Numbered from the stretch's first letter, positions 36,165 to 44,908 are shown. The stretch is 48,020 nt of DNA from Mycobacterium nebraskense (GCF_002102255.1 NZ_LQPH01000172.1:1-48020), one strand, 5' to 3'. The notes: generated by a model from the sequence alone, not told the origin. Numbers and translations are program-made.

Positions 36165-36196
36165 AGGGTACTAACTACCGATTAGTAGGCCTAATC
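36165..36196 (-). promoter_or_regulatory. Malic-enzyme promoter with adjacent palindrome
   Basis: TACCCT (36170-36165) is seven bases from the GTG start, fitting a leaderless mRNA. Directly upstream, GATTAG-N5-CTAATC (36180-36196) is a perfect palindrome covering the likely -35 position, so an operator is plausible. Confidence 0.45.
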
Positions 36197-36278
36197 TGCG
36201 AGGGATCAGATTCCCCGCTCGGCTCATTTCAGTGGCGACCCGCTACACCCGGCTTCGCCGCGCGTGCGATCGGCACGG

Positions 36279-37268
36279 CTAGATCAGACCGAGCTCTGTC
36301 ACCGCGTTGCGCTCGTCGACCAGCTCGGCGGTGGTCTTGTCGATGCGGCCGCGGGAGAAGTCATCGATCTCGAGCCCCTGCACGATCGACCAGTTGCCGT
36401 CCTTGGTGGTCACCGGGAAGGACGACACGATTCCCTCCGGCACGCCGTAGGAGCCGTCGGAGTAGACCGCCATCGAGACCCAGTCACCGTCGGGGCTGCC
36501 CAGCAGCCAGGAGCGTGCGGCGTCGGTGGTCGCCGACGCGGCCGAGGCGGCCGAGGAGGCGCCGCGTGCATCGATGATCGCAGCGCCGCGCTTGGCGACG
36601 GTAGGGATGAAGTCGTTCTCGATCCAGCTCTGGTCGTTGACCACCTCGGCGGCGTTCTTGCCGCCGACCTCGGCGTGGAAGATGTCGGGGTACTGGGTGG
36701 CGGAGTGGTTGCCCCAGATGGTCATCTTCTTGATGTCGGTGACCTTGGCGCCGGTCTTCTTGGCCAGCTGCGAGATGGCCCGGTTGTGGTCCAGGCGGGT
36801 CAGCGCGGAGAACCGCTCCCGGGGGATGTCGGGGGCGTTGCTCAGCGCGATCAGCGCGTTGGTGTTTGCCGGGTTGCCGGTCACGCCGATGCGGACGTCG
36901 TCGGCGGCGACGGAGTTGAGCGCCTTACCCTGCGCGGTGAAGATCGCGCCGTTGGCCTCCAGCAGATCGCTGCGCTCCATGCCCGGCCCACGCGGCCGCG
37001 CGCCGACCAGCAGCGCCAGATTCACGCCGTCGAAGATCTTGTTCGCGTCGGCGCCGATCTGAACGCCGGACAGCAGCGGGAACGCGCAGTCGTCGAGCTC
37101 CATGACGACACCCTCGAGCGCCTTGAGCGCCGGCTCGATCTCGAGCAGACGCAGCTCGATCGGGCGGTCCGGGCCCAGCAGTGAACCGCTGGCCAGGCGG
37201 AACAGCAGGCTGTAGCCGATCTGGCCGGCGGCGCCGGTGACGGCAACCTTGAGAGGACTTGCGCTCAC
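36279..37268 (-). CDS. mdh: Malate dehydrogenase Mdh
   Basis: A 329-residue NAD-dependent malate dehydrogenase, the length of H37Rv Mdh. Features: NAD fold TGAAGQIGYSLLFRL, mobile-loop GARPRGPGMERSDLL (substrate Arg), TRLDHNRA, and catalytic GNHSATQYPD (His). It interconverts malate and oxaloacetate in the TCA cycle. The GTG at 37268 has AAGGAG nine bases upstream. Mdh is among proteins reported to rise with cAMP in M. tuberculosis. It is followed by the malic enzyme on the same strand, 121 bases away with its own promoter, so two malate-using enzymes are neighbours. Divergent to corA. Confidence 0.96.
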   Translation of the reverse strand: MSASPLKVAVTGAAGQIGYSLLFRLASGSLLGPDRPIELRLLEIEPALKALEGVVMELDDCAFPLLSGVQIGADANKIFDGVNLALLVGARPRGPGMERSDLLEANGAIFTAQGKALNSVAADDVRIGVTGNPANTNALIALSNAPDIPRERFSALTRLDHNRAISQLAKKTGAKVTDIKKMTIWGNHSATQYPDIFHAEVGGKNAAEVVNDQSWIENDFIPTVAKRGAAIIDARGASSAASAASATTDAARSWLLGSPDGDWVSMAVYSDGSYGVPEGIVSSFPVTTKDGNWSIVQGLEIDDFSRGRIDKTTAELVDERNAVTELGLI

Positions 37269-37462
37269 GTCGGAATGCTCCTTGTGGAGATAGTCATGAA
37301 GATTCGGGTCTCGGCTCCGAAACTAGCGCACCCTGCTCGGCTGCCAATCTCCGGTCCGATACCGCAGCATTCCGCCACAACCCGATCGTCGCGCTTTACG
37401 AAGCCTGGACGCGTAGCATGGAGCACCGCCCGGTCAGACCTGCGCAGCGATCGGAGATGGAT

Positions 37463-38563
37463 GTGTTCCAGGGTTTTGACGCATTGCCCGAAGCGCTTCG
37501 GCCGCTCGCGCACGAGCCGCATCCGAATCTGGAGCCAGTGGCGCGTCCTCACATTGAGGCGTTGGTAGATTGCGCCGTCTACGCCGAAGGTCACCGGCTA
37601 CCCGGGAAATTCAGCTATGCCGCGGCGCGCGACAAAGTGCGCCAGATCGAGATGTTCGGGCACGAGGGATTCGTCTGGATCGGCCTGCGCGAGCCGGACA
37701 CAGAACAAATGCAGGAAGTAGCCGACATCTTCGGGCTGCACCCGCTGGCGGTCGAAGACGCCGTGTGCGCACATCAGCGACCAAAGCTGGAGCGCTACGA
37801 CGACACGCTGTTTCTCGTCCTGAAAACAGTCACCTATGTCCCGCATGAATCGGTGGTGCTGGCCCGCCAGATCGTCGAAACCGGCGAGATCATGGTCTTC
37901 GTCGGCGGTGAATTCGTGGTCACGGTCCGCCACGGCGAACACGGCGGACTGTCCGAGGTGCGCAAGCGCATGGAAGCTGACCCGGATCAGATGCGCCTGG
38001 GACCGTATGCGGTGATGCACGCCATCGCCGACGACGTGGTCGACCATTACCTCGAGGTGAGCGCTCTGGTCGAAGCCGACATCGACAGCATCGAGGAGGT
38101 GGCGTTCGCCCCGGGCCGCAAGCTCGACGTCGAACCGATTTATCTCCTCAAACGCGAGGTCGTCGAACTACGCCGGTGCGTCAACCCGCTGTCAGGCGCG
38201 TTCCATCGAATGCAGATGGAAAACAAGGACCTGATTTCCAAAGAAGTCCGGCGCTACCTGCGCGACATCGCCGACCACCAGTCCGAGGCCGCAGACCATA
38301 TCAACAGCTATGACGACATGCTCAACTCGCTGATACAGGCGGCATTGGCTCGAGTCGGCATGCAGCAGAACAGCGACATGCGCAAGATATCGGCCTGGGC
38401 CGGCATCGTCGCGGTGCCGACCATGATCGCGGGCATCTATGGCATGAACTTTGAGTTCATGCCCGAGCTGAAGTGGCACTGGAGCTACCCGGTGGTGGTC
38501 GGCATAATGACTACCGCCTGCCTGGTGTTGTACTTCACCTTCCGGAAGGTTAACTGGCTCTGA
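37463..38563 (+). CDS. corA: Magnesium/cobalt transporter CorA
   Basis: A 366-residue CorA channel subunit (pentamer), the same length as H37Rv Rv1239c. A large cytoplasmic N-terminal domain leads to a long helix and two C-terminal membrane helices; the family signature is GMN in IYGMNFEFMPEL (about residues 326-328). GTG 37463 is chosen although the frame extends to 37259: it yields FQGFDALPE, matching the H37Rv start, and GGAG (37453-37456) is six bases upstream. A strong-looking ATG at 37457 has no room for a ribosome site. The 194-base gap to mdh holds both promoters; I did not find a convincing -10 for corA. Confidence 0.93.
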   Translation: MFQGFDALPEALRPLAHEPHPNLEPVARPHIEALVDCAVYAEGHRLPGKFSYAAARDKVRQIEMFGHEGFVWIGLREPDTEQMQEVADIFGLHPLAVEDAVCAHQRPKLERYDDTLFLVLKTVTYVPHESVVLARQIVETGEIMVFVGGEFVVTVRHGEHGGLSEVRKRMEADPDQMRLGPYAVMHAIADDVVDHYLEVSALVEADIDSIEEVAFAPGRKLDVEPIYLLKREVVELRRCVNPLSGAFHRMQMENKDLISKEVRRYLRDIADHQSEAADHINSYDDMLNSLIQAALARVGMQQNSDMRKISAWAGIVAVPTMIAGIYGMNFEFMPELKWHWSYPVVVGIMTTACLVLYFTFRKVNWL

Positions 38564-38575
38564 GCCGCATCCTGA

Positions 38576-39163
38576 TCAATCCGGTTGCGCCGCAGGGCGA
38601 TTCGGATTCAGCACGTCGACGCCATCGTTCTGCCAGGCCTCTCGCATGGCTTCGGCGCCCTTCAACCGCACCCAGGCCGCCTCGGTCGCGGTGATGGGAG
38701 TCGCCGAGAGGAATTGCACCGGGTCGCGGGGCGGCTCCAGCGACAGCTCGTCGATATCGCTGGGGCCCAACAACACCGCGGTGAACGGCGCCCGCCCCGC
38801 GGGCCCGGCCCACAGCGGTGAGCCGAGGTCGACCAGCGCGTCGGCGGTCAGCACCAGGCCCTCGACAGCCGGCGTCGCCGCCAATACCGCCAGGCTGCGG
38901 GCGATACCCGTGGCCGGCCCCGGATCGCGCAGGCGCAGCACGACTTCGGCGCGCGGGCCCCGCGTGTGGTCATCGACGAACTGCGTCGGGTCGGTCATCG
39001 GATAGCGCGAACAGCCCAGCGACACGTAGTGCACCACCCCGTCGCTCCCGCGGAAGCGCAGCACCTCGATGGGTTCGGTGCCCAGGAATGTCACGCTCGC
39101 CGAATCGGGCTCGGCGTCGGCGAAGTGGCGGCGCAGATGCGCGCGCACCTGGTCCAGGGTCAC
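38576..39163 (-). CDS. Suppressor-of-fused (SUFU) domain protein at the end of the sugABC operon
   Basis: A 195-residue soluble protein. SUFU landmarks are visible: HYVSLGCSRYPM, GPRAEVVLRLRD, FTAVLLGPSDIDEL, VQFLSATPITATEAAWVRLKGAEAM, and a C-terminal GVDVLNPNR. In bacteria this family is common as immunity or accessory proteins of toxin systems (known from the family), but no toxin gene is here. GTG 39163 overlaps the sugC stop (GTGA), so it is translationally coupled to the trehalose transporter. The ORF reaching 39361 is rejected as it runs through sugC. It ends 12 bases from convergent corA. Confidence 0.85.
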   Translation of the reverse strand: MTLDQVRAHLRRHFADAEPDSASVTFLGTEPIEVLRFRGSDGVVHYVSLGCSRYPMTDPTQFVDDHTRGPRAEVVLRLRDPGPATGIARSLAVLAATPAVEGLVLTADALVDLGSPLWAGPAGRAPFTAVLLGPSDIDELSLEPPRDPVQFLSATPITATEAAWVRLKGAEAMREAWQNDGVDVLNPNRPAAQPD

Positions 39164-40338
39164 TGCGCCTCGGCCGGCGCAATGGTCAGGTTCGCCCCGG
39201 AGCCGGCGTCGAAAACGGCAAGCTTCGTGGTGTCGAAAGCCAGCTCTATCGACTGCCCGATCGCCGCTTTGGATTCCGCGGGCACCCTTGCCACGAACTG
39301 GTTTTCGTGTGCGTCGGCGTCGGCGGCCAGCTCGTCGAGCTGGACGGAGTGCGCCGCCCACCCCGCGGTGGAGTAGTACACGTACTTGTCGGCGCCCAGC
39401 GACTCAACCATGTCGACCTTCACCTCGAAGGTGAGCGCCCTGATGCGCTGGTACCCGTCGATCAATGCGGCGTCCTGCAGATACTCGGGCCGCACCCCGA
39501 CGATGACATTCTCCGGCGCCGGATGTTGCGCGATCACCTGTTGGGCTTCCGGTGTCAGCATCACCTCCCCGAAAGGCAGCGTCAGCCCGATAGGTGTCAA
39601 CGTGGCCGGGAAGAAGTTCATGGCCGGCGAGCCGATGAACCCCGCAACGAACAGGTTGGCCGGGTGTTCGTAGAGCTCGTCCGGGGTGCCGATCTGCTGC
39701 GCGATTCCGCCGCTCATCACCACCACCCGGTCGCCCAGCGTCATGGCCTCGGTCTGGTCGTGCGTGACGTAGACGGTCGTGGTGCCCAGCCGCTTCTGCA
39801 GCCGGGCGATCTCGCCACGCATCTGGACGCGCAGCTTGGCGTCCAGGTTGGACAGCGGCTCGTCCATCAAGAAGGCCTTGGGCTGCCGCACGATCGCCCG
39901 GCCCATCGCGACCCGCTGTCGTTGCCCGCCCGACAATTGGGAGGGCTTGCGGTCGAGCAGTTCAGTCAGGTCAAGGGTTTTCGCGGTCTCCTCCACTTTC
40001 TGGGCGATCTCGGCCTTCTTCATCTTCGCCAGCGTCAGCGGGAACGCGATGTTCTGCCGCACGGTCATGTGTGGGTACAGCGCGTACGACTGGAAAACCA
40101 TCGCGATGTCCCGATCCTTGGGCGCCTTCTCGTTCACTCGTTCGCCGCCGATGCGCAGCTCCCCGGACGAGATGTCCTCCAGGCCGGCAATCATGTTCAA
40201 CGTCGTGGTCTTACCGCACCCCGATGGTCCGACCAGGATGAGGAACTCGCCGTCGGCAATGGTGATGCTGAGGTCTTTCACCGCCGTGGCGCCGTCCGGG
40301 TAGCTCTTGCTGACATGGTCCAGCACAATCTCGGCCAT
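39160..40338 (-). CDS. sugC: Trehalose ABC transporter ATPase SugC
   Basis: A 392-residue MalK/UgpC-type ATPase. Walker A GPSGCGKTT, Q-loop region FQSYALYPHMT, signature LSGGQRQRVAMGRA, Walker B AFLMDEPLSNLDAKL, His switch TVYVTHDQTEA; C-terminal TOBE-like OB fold (FIGSPAMNFFPATL). It energises LpqY-SugAB uptake of trehalose released from mycolate metabolism. It lies four bases after sugB. In H37Rv it is 393 residues. It is coupled to the SUFU gene at its end. Confidence 0.96.
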   Translation of the reverse strand: MAEIVLDHVSKSYPDGATAVKDLSITIADGEFLILVGPSGCGKTTTLNMIAGLEDISSGELRIGGERVNEKAPKDRDIAMVFQSYALYPHMTVRQNIAFPLTLAKMKKAEIAQKVEETAKTLDLTELLDRKPSQLSGGQRQRVAMGRAIVRQPKAFLMDEPLSNLDAKLRVQMRGEIARLQKRLGTTTVYVTHDQTEAMTLGDRVVVMSGGIAQQIGTPDELYEHPANLFVAGFIGSPAMNFFPATLTPIGLTLPFGEVMLTPEAQQVIAQHPAPENVIVGVRPEYLQDAALIDGYQRIRALTFEVKVDMVESLGADKYVYYSTAGWAAHSVQLDELAADADAHENQFVARVPAESKAAIGQSIELAFDTTKLAVFDAGSGANLTIAPAEAQ

Positions 40339-40342
40339 CGAG

Positions 40343-41185
40343 CTATCCCTTCACCGCGCCAGAGGTCAACCCGGCGATGATTCGTCGTTGGAAGATTAGA
40401 ACAAAACCGATGATCGGGACCGTGATCACGACGGCACCGGCCGCGATCGATCCGGTGGGTTCCTCGAATTGCGAACTGCCACCGAAGTTTGCGATGGCCA
40501 CCGGCGCGGTGATCGCCGCCTTCGTGGCGGTCAGCGACAGCGCCAGCAGCAGGTCGTTCCAGGCGAAGATGAACACCAGGATCGCCGCGGTGACCACTCC
40601 AGGCGCGGCCAGCGGGACGATCACCTTGCGGAAAGCCTGGGCCGGTGTGGCGCCGTCCATCTTGGCCGCCTTCTCCAGATCCCACGGAATCTCCCGGAAA
40701 AACGCCGACAACGTGTAGATGGCAAGCGGCAGAGCGAACGTGATGTAGGGCAGGATCAGGCCAGGCCAGGTGTCGAACAGACCGACGAAGCGTTCGATGT
40801 TGAACAGCGGGGTGACGAGCGAGATCGCGGGGAACATGGTGACCAGCAAGGTGGCACCGATCAGGATCCGCTTGCCGGGAAAGCTCAGCCGCGCAATCGC
40901 GTAGGCCGCCATCGCGCCGAGCACCACTGCGATCGCGGTCGTGATCAACCCGATCCCGATCGAGTTGATCAGCGCCGCGCTGAACAAGTCACCCCGGAAA
41001 ATGCCCCGGTAATTCTCGAAGGACACGGACGACGGAATCAACTTGCCGTCCTTGACCATTGACGTCGGCTTGAGCGAGAGGCTGAGGATCCACAACACCG
41101 GAAGAAGCGCGTACACCACCACGACGGTGTCTAGAAGGACCCAGCCGGCCCAGGCCCGCCGGGAGCCTCCCCAGTTAGCGGCCAT
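40343..41185 (-). CDS. sugB: Trehalose ABC transporter permease SugB
   Basis: A 280-residue MalG-type inner-membrane permease with six membrane helices and the EAA coupling motif in DLEKAAKMDGATPAQAFRKV. ATG 41185 (MAANWGG) is chosen over the longer 41233 start, because 41233 would overlap sugA by 59 bases and add a basic region not seen in the family; with 41185 the overlap is 11 bases. H37Rv SugB is 274 residues. Partner of SugA in the trehalose importer. Confidence 0.94.
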   Translation of the reverse strand: MAANWGGSRRAWAGWVLLDTVVVVYALLPVLWILSLSLKPTSMVKDGKLIPSSVSFENYRGIFRGDLFSAALINSIGIGLITTAIAVVLGAMAAYAIARLSFPGKRILIGATLLVTMFPAISLVTPLFNIERFVGLFDTWPGLILPYITFALPLAIYTLSAFFREIPWDLEKAAKMDGATPAQAFRKVIVPLAAPGVVTAAILVFIFAWNDLLLALSLTATKAAITAPVAIANFGGSSQFEEPTGSIAAGAVVITVPIIGFVLIFQRRIIAGLTSGAVKG

Positions 41186-42119
41186 CGATGTCACCACCGG
41201 GCGCCGCCGCGCCGAACACCTTGATGTAGACAAGCGCGATCACGCCCACGCAGACGAAGATCAGCACGCTGATCGCCGAGCCCAATCCGACATTGAACCC
41301 CTTGAACAGGTTGTTATAACCCAGGATTGATACCGAGTCGGTGTTGTTGGCGCCGGCGGTCAGTACGTAGATGTTGTCGAAGATGCGGAAGGCGTCCAGC
41401 GTCCGGAACAGCAACGCGACCACGACCGCCGGCTTGATGATCGGCAAGGTGATGCGCATCAGCCGCCGCCACGGCCCGGCGCCGTCGACTTGGGCAGCCT
41501 TCAGCAAGTCCTCGGGCACCAGCGCCAACCCGGCCAGCAGCAGCAGCGACATGAAAGGCGTCGTCTTCCAGACCTCGGCGAGGACGACGATGCCCAGCGA
41601 CGGGAGCTGCTGTGTCAGAGGCGCTTGGGTAAAAGGCGAGCCGTGCGGCAAAAGGTTGGCCAAATAGCCGGTTCCGGGGGTCCACGCGTAGTACCAGCTG
41701 TACGACGCGACCACGGTGACGATGCCGTACGGGATGAGCACCGCGGTGCGCACCAGACCCTTCCCGACCAGGGTCCGGTGCATCACCAACGCCAGCACCA
41801 GGCCCAACACGAACTCGAGCGACACCGAAACCACTGTGATGCCCAGCGTTACGGCCAGCGCAGTCCACCAATACCGGTCGGTCAGGATCGTTTGGTAGTT
41901 GCTCAGCCCGACGAACGCGGTGTCGTTGGGGGTGGCGAGATTGTTGCGCTGCAGGCTCAGCCACACCGCGTAGCCGATCGGATAGGCCGTCACCGCCAGC
42001 ATCAGAATCGACGCCGGCGCGACGAGCACGAAGGCAAGTCGCCGTTCCGACAGTCGGTTTCGGGTACGAGCACGCGGCGCGACGGCGGCCCGCCCGGGCT
42101 CTACGGCAGTCGCTGTCAA
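41175..42119 (-). CDS. sugA: Trehalose ABC transporter permease SugA
   Basis: A 314-residue MalF-type permease with about six membrane helices and EAA motif EDLLKAAQVDGAGPWRRLMR. It starts at TTG 42119, which overlaps the lpqY stop (TTGA), so translation is coupled; no better start is present before the first membrane helix. H37Rv SugA is 307 residues. A basic segment RTRNRLSERRLAF precedes helix 1, as in the family. Confidence 0.94.
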   Translation of the reverse strand: MTATAVEPGRAAVAPRARTRNRLSERRLAFVLVAPASILMLAVTAYPIGYAVWLSLQRNNLATPNDTAFVGLSNYQTILTDRYWWTALAVTLGITVVSVSLEFVLGLVLALVMHRTLVGKGLVRTAVLIPYGIVTVVASYSWYYAWTPGTGYLANLLPHGSPFTQAPLTQQLPSLGIVVLAEVWKTTPFMSLLLLAGLALVPEDLLKAAQVDGAGPWRRLMRITLPIIKPAVVVALLFRTLDAFRIFDNIYVLTAGANNTDSVSILGYNNLFKGFNVGLGSAISVLIFVCVGVIALVYIKVFGAAAPGGDIDGR

Positions 42120-43528
42120 GGCAACAGCCCCTTACCGTCGATGGCCTTCTGCGCCTGCGCGGTGAGCTCGTCGGCCGTCCGCTCCGGGTCGATCCGGGTG
42201 ATGGGGCTCAGCACCGCCGACAGCCGCAGCGACAACGCCTGATACACCGGCGTCGCCGGCCGCACGGCGGCGTCGGTGAGTTGCCGGCGGATGACGGTGT
42301 ACATCGGATACTTGGTCTGGAACTGCGGGTCGGAGTACAACGAAGTCCGCACCGCGGGCAGGCCACCTTCCATCGAAACGTACTTCTGGCTCTGCAGGCT
42401 GCGCAGGCAGCGCACGGCTTCGAACGCCTCCGCTCGGTGGCGGGTGGTGCTGGCCACCGCCAGGTTCAAGCCGCCGATCGTCACCTTGGCCGGTTGGCCC
42501 GGCGCCACACCGGGATACGGCGCGAAACCGAAGACTTTCTGGCTCGCGGCGTAGGCGATGCGAAATTGGTCGTCGCTGGGCACAAACGTCCCGACGTCGT
42601 TGATGCTGCCGGCCAGGGCCGGAATTCGGTTCAGCGGCAGGAAGGGGACACCGCCCTTCACCGCGTTCTCCAGCATGGAGGCCAGCACATACGGCCAGTT
42701 GACTTCCAGTGCGGCCTTGCCCTGTTCGACCGCCAGGCGCGCCGTGCCTTCGTCGGTCCGGGTGATCGACGGGTCGGCCCCCGGGGCGGTGCCCACCGAC
42801 TTGAGGATGCGCAGCGCGTCGACGGTCGCGGCCCTGTGCGCGGGTGTGTCGGTCAAGGTGACCCGGCTGCCGTCCTCGGAGAGCACCTGACCACCGCCGC
42901 TCACCAGCAGCGTGTTGAACCACACCACCAGGCCCTCACCCTCGTTCGCCTGAACGGCGATCCAGGCGGGCTGGCCCGCGGCGTGCAACCGGGCGGCCTC
43001 GACCACCATTGCATCCCAGTCCCGCGGCGGTTGTCTCACCAAATCGGGCCGGTACCACAGCAATTCCGTATTGGTGGTGACGGGCGCGGCATACAGCTTG
43101 CGCTTCCAGCGGGCGGTCGCCAGCGGGCCGGGCAAGGTGTCAACGGTGGCGTCGGCCTCGGCCCGCCCTTCGGGGTCGTCGGATAGCGGCAGCGCCCAGC
43201 CCGCCTCGGCGAACTCCGCGGTCCACACCACGTCCAGTGCCATCACGTCCAACCCGCGGTCGTGAGCGCTCAGCCGCCGCGCCAACTGCACTCGCTGCTC
43301 CCCGGGCCCCCGCGGCAGGCTCACGTGCTGGACGGCGAACCGGCCTCCCAATTGCTTGGTGCACTCTTGAGCGACCGAATTGAACGCAGCCGAATCGGTG
43401 GCCGGTGTGAAGAAGGTGATCACCAGCCCATTGCCGGCGGACCCGCAGGCCTCCACCGCCGCGGTGATGGTCACCGTCGCCAACGCAATGGCACCCATCC
43501 GGCGCAGGCGCCCACGACGATTCACCAC
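42116..43528 (-). CDS. lpqY: Trehalose-binding lipoprotein LpqY
   Basis: A 470-residue extracytoplasmic sugar-binding lipoprotein (MalE-like) that captures trehalose for SugABC. The signal peptide contains GAIALATVTITAAVEAC; the lipobox AVEAC has Glu at -2, unusual for a lipobox, which normally has small residues there. The mature protein has ITFFTPATDSAAF, VVWTAEFAEAGWALPL, TTNTELLWYRPDL and LNLAVASTTRHRAEAFEAV, matching LpqY. GTG 43528 is chosen; GTG 43537 and GTG 43525 are also in frame, and GAGAGG lies 10 bases before 43528. The frame reaching 43981 overlaps the upstream gene. H37Rv length is 468. Confidence 0.94.
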   Translation of the reverse strand: MVNRRGRLRRMGAIALATVTITAAVEACGSAGNGLVITFFTPATDSAAFNSVAQECTKQLGGRFAVQHVSLPRGPGEQRVQLARRLSAHDRGLDVMALDVVWTAEFAEAGWALPLSDDPEGRAEADATVDTLPGPLATARWKRKLYAAPVTTNTELLWYRPDLVRQPPRDWDAMVVEAARLHAAGQPAWIAVQANEGEGLVVWFNTLLVSGGGQVLSEDGSRVTLTDTPAHRAATVDALRILKSVGTAPGADPSITRTDEGTARLAVEQGKAALEVNWPYVLASMLENAVKGGVPFLPLNRIPALAGSINDVGTFVPSDDQFRIAYAASQKVFGFAPYPGVAPGQPAKVTIGGLNLAVASTTRHRAEAFEAVRCLRSLQSQKYVSMEGGLPAVRTSLYSDPQFQTKYPMYTVIRRQLTDAAVRPATPVYQALSLRLSAVLSPITRIDPERTADELTAQAQKAIDGKGLLP

Positions 43529-43554
43529 CGAATTCACACCTCTCGCGCGCGGCC

Positions 43555-44082
43555 TCAAATCGCTAAGCGCGCCAACAGGTCCCGTGCCTTCTCCGCGTTC
43601 TGCGGATCGCAGAGCACGTCGTAGCGGCCGGCCACCAGCTGCATGGTCGAGCTGAAATCCCTTGTGCCACGGGCCATCGCGTACGGGACGGCGGAGGTGA
43701 TCAGACCGAAGAAGACACCGGCGACCAGGCCGGTGGCCAGCGCGGCCCATGGATTCGGGCTGAAGAAGCCGAGCACCAACCCGATGAACAAGCCCAGCCA
43801 GGCCCCGCTGAGCACACCACCGCCGAGCACCTTGGCCCACGTCAGCCGGCCGGTGACCCGTTCGACCTGCATCAGGTCGACGCCGACGATGATCACCTGC
43901 TGAACCGGGAACTGCTGTTCGGAGAGGTAGTCGACGGCGCGCTGCGCCTCGGCGTAGGTGGGATAGGACCCGACCGGCCAACCCTTGGGCGGCGTCGGCA
44001 GCCCTGGGACGCCATGCCGACGGGCCGCCGCACCTGGGGGCGTGGCGCCGGGAACTTGACCGGGCTGGAAAGGACTAGTCAT
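43555..44082 (-). CDS. Membrane protein of the lpqY operon (Rv1234 homologue)
   Basis: A 175-residue protein, same length as Rv1234. A Pro/Ala-rich N-terminus is followed by YPTYAEAQRAVDYLSEQQFPVQQVIIVGVDL, a small alpha-beta unit like the general-stress protein 17M domain, then two membrane helices (VLSGAWLGLFIGLVLGFF; AALATGLVAGVFFGLI). Function unknown. GGAGGAG is 11 bases upstream of the ATG. A -10 candidate TAGGCT (44138-44133) implies a short leader. It starts 26 bases before lpqY, so it is probably the first gene of the operon. Confidence 0.88.
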   Translation of the reverse strand: MTSPFQPGQVPGATPPGAAARRHGVPGLPTPPKGWPVGSYPTYAEAQRAVDYLSEQQFPVQQVIIVGVDLMQVERVTGRLTWAKVLGGGVLSGAWLGLFIGLVLGFFSPNPWAALATGLVAGVFFGLITSAVPYAMARGTRDFSSTMQLVAGRYDVLCDPQNAEKARDLLARLAI

Positions 44083-44228
44083 TGGTGCTCATTCTCCTCC
44101 GCCCTGGCCAACGTCACATCTCGGACCCTCTTAGCCTATCGAGCGACCGGGCGCCAACCTGCGAAAACAAGGCGTCGTCCTCCGACGTGGCCCGGCGGCG
44201 CACGGCGATCCGCCACCTGCGCATCGGC

Positions 44229-44234
44229 TAGGTT
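44229..44234 (+). promoter_or_regulatory. -10 element of the DUF4190 gene
   Basis: TAGGTT (44229-44234) ends seven bases before the ATG 44242, predicting a leaderless mRNA. The rest of the 159-base divergent gap holds the -10 of the Rv1234-type gene and nothing else obvious. Confidence 0.5.
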
Positions 44235-44241
44235 GAACAGC

Positions 44242-44850
44242 ATGACAGCGCCTGGCGATGGCTTCGGCGAACGCGCCCACGATGACCAGGGCAAACCGCC
44301 CCCCGTCGGCAGCGGGGGCCCGCAACAGCCAGACGCTCCGTGGGAACCGCCGGCGCCCGAATATCCGCCCCCGGCATATCCGCCGCCGGGCTATCCCACC
44401 GAGTACCACCCCGGCTATCCGGCCCAATACCCGCCGCCCCCACCCGGATACGGGCCGCCGCCCGGTTATGACCAGCCGCCCGGTTATGGCGCGCCGCCGT
44501 ACCAGCCGGCGCCACCCCAATTCGGGGGGTCGCCCGCCGGCTACGGGCCGCCGCACTATCCGGGCGGCTACTACTCCGCACCGGACTACCGGGGCGGCTA
44601 CGGACCGCCGAGCGGAGTGAAACCGGGGACAAATAAGCTCGCTATCGCGTCGCTCATCTCGTCGTTCACCGGCGTGTTCTGCTGCTGTCTCGGCTCGATT
44701 GTCGCCATTGTGCTGGGCGCAGTCGCGATCAATCAGATCAAGCGCACCCAGCAAGACGGCTACGGTCTCGCCGTCGCCGGCATCGCTATCGGCATCGCCA
44801 CCCTGGTGGTCACAACGATCGTCGTCCTGTTCGCGATGCACTCGCGTTAG
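44242..44850 (+). CDS. Pro/Tyr-rich DUF4190 membrane protein (Rv1233c homologue)
   Basis: A 202-residue protein. The first ~130 residues are a low-complexity repeat of PPGY-type units (PPAYPPPGYPTEYHPGYPAQ), presumably disordered, cytoplasmic. Two membrane helices follow (LAIASLISSFTGVFCCCLGSIVAIVLGAVAINQI and GLAVAGIAIGIATLVVTTIVVLF, roughly), the DUF4190 pattern. A three-Cys run CCC lies in the first helix. Function unknown; similar tails occur in mycobacterial cell-division and envelope proteins. An in-frame ORF runs back to 44014 across the divergent gene; ATG 44242 is chosen, with TAGGTT seven bases upstream. Confidence 0.86.
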   Translation: MTAPGDGFGERAHDDQGKPPPVGSGGPQQPDAPWEPPAPEYPPPAYPPPGYPTEYHPGYPAQYPPPPPGYGPPPGYDQPPGYGAPPYQPAPPQFGGSPAGYGPPHYPGGYYSAPDYRGGYGPPSGVKPGTNKLAIASLISSFTGVFCCCLGSIVAIVLGAVAINQIKRTQQDGYGLAVAGIAIGIATLVVTTIVVLFAMHSR

Positions 44851-44908
44851 CAACCTCCCTCAACGGGGTCCGACACCGCCGCCAGCTGCCGTGCCAACCG
44901 CGGCTGCC

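Noticed and set aside
37283..37298. CRP-like sequence TGTGG-N6-TCATG in the mdh leader
   Set aside because: Only seven of ten consensus bases match and it lies next to the ribosome site; mdh is cAMP-responsive in M. tuberculosis, but this is too weak to claim.
37259..37462. N-terminal extension of corA
   Set aside because: The extra residues lack family support; GTG 37463 matches the known N-terminus and has a spaced GGAG.
43529..43981. Upstream extension of the lpqY frame
   Set aside because: It overlaps the Rv1234-type gene and would bury the signal peptide.
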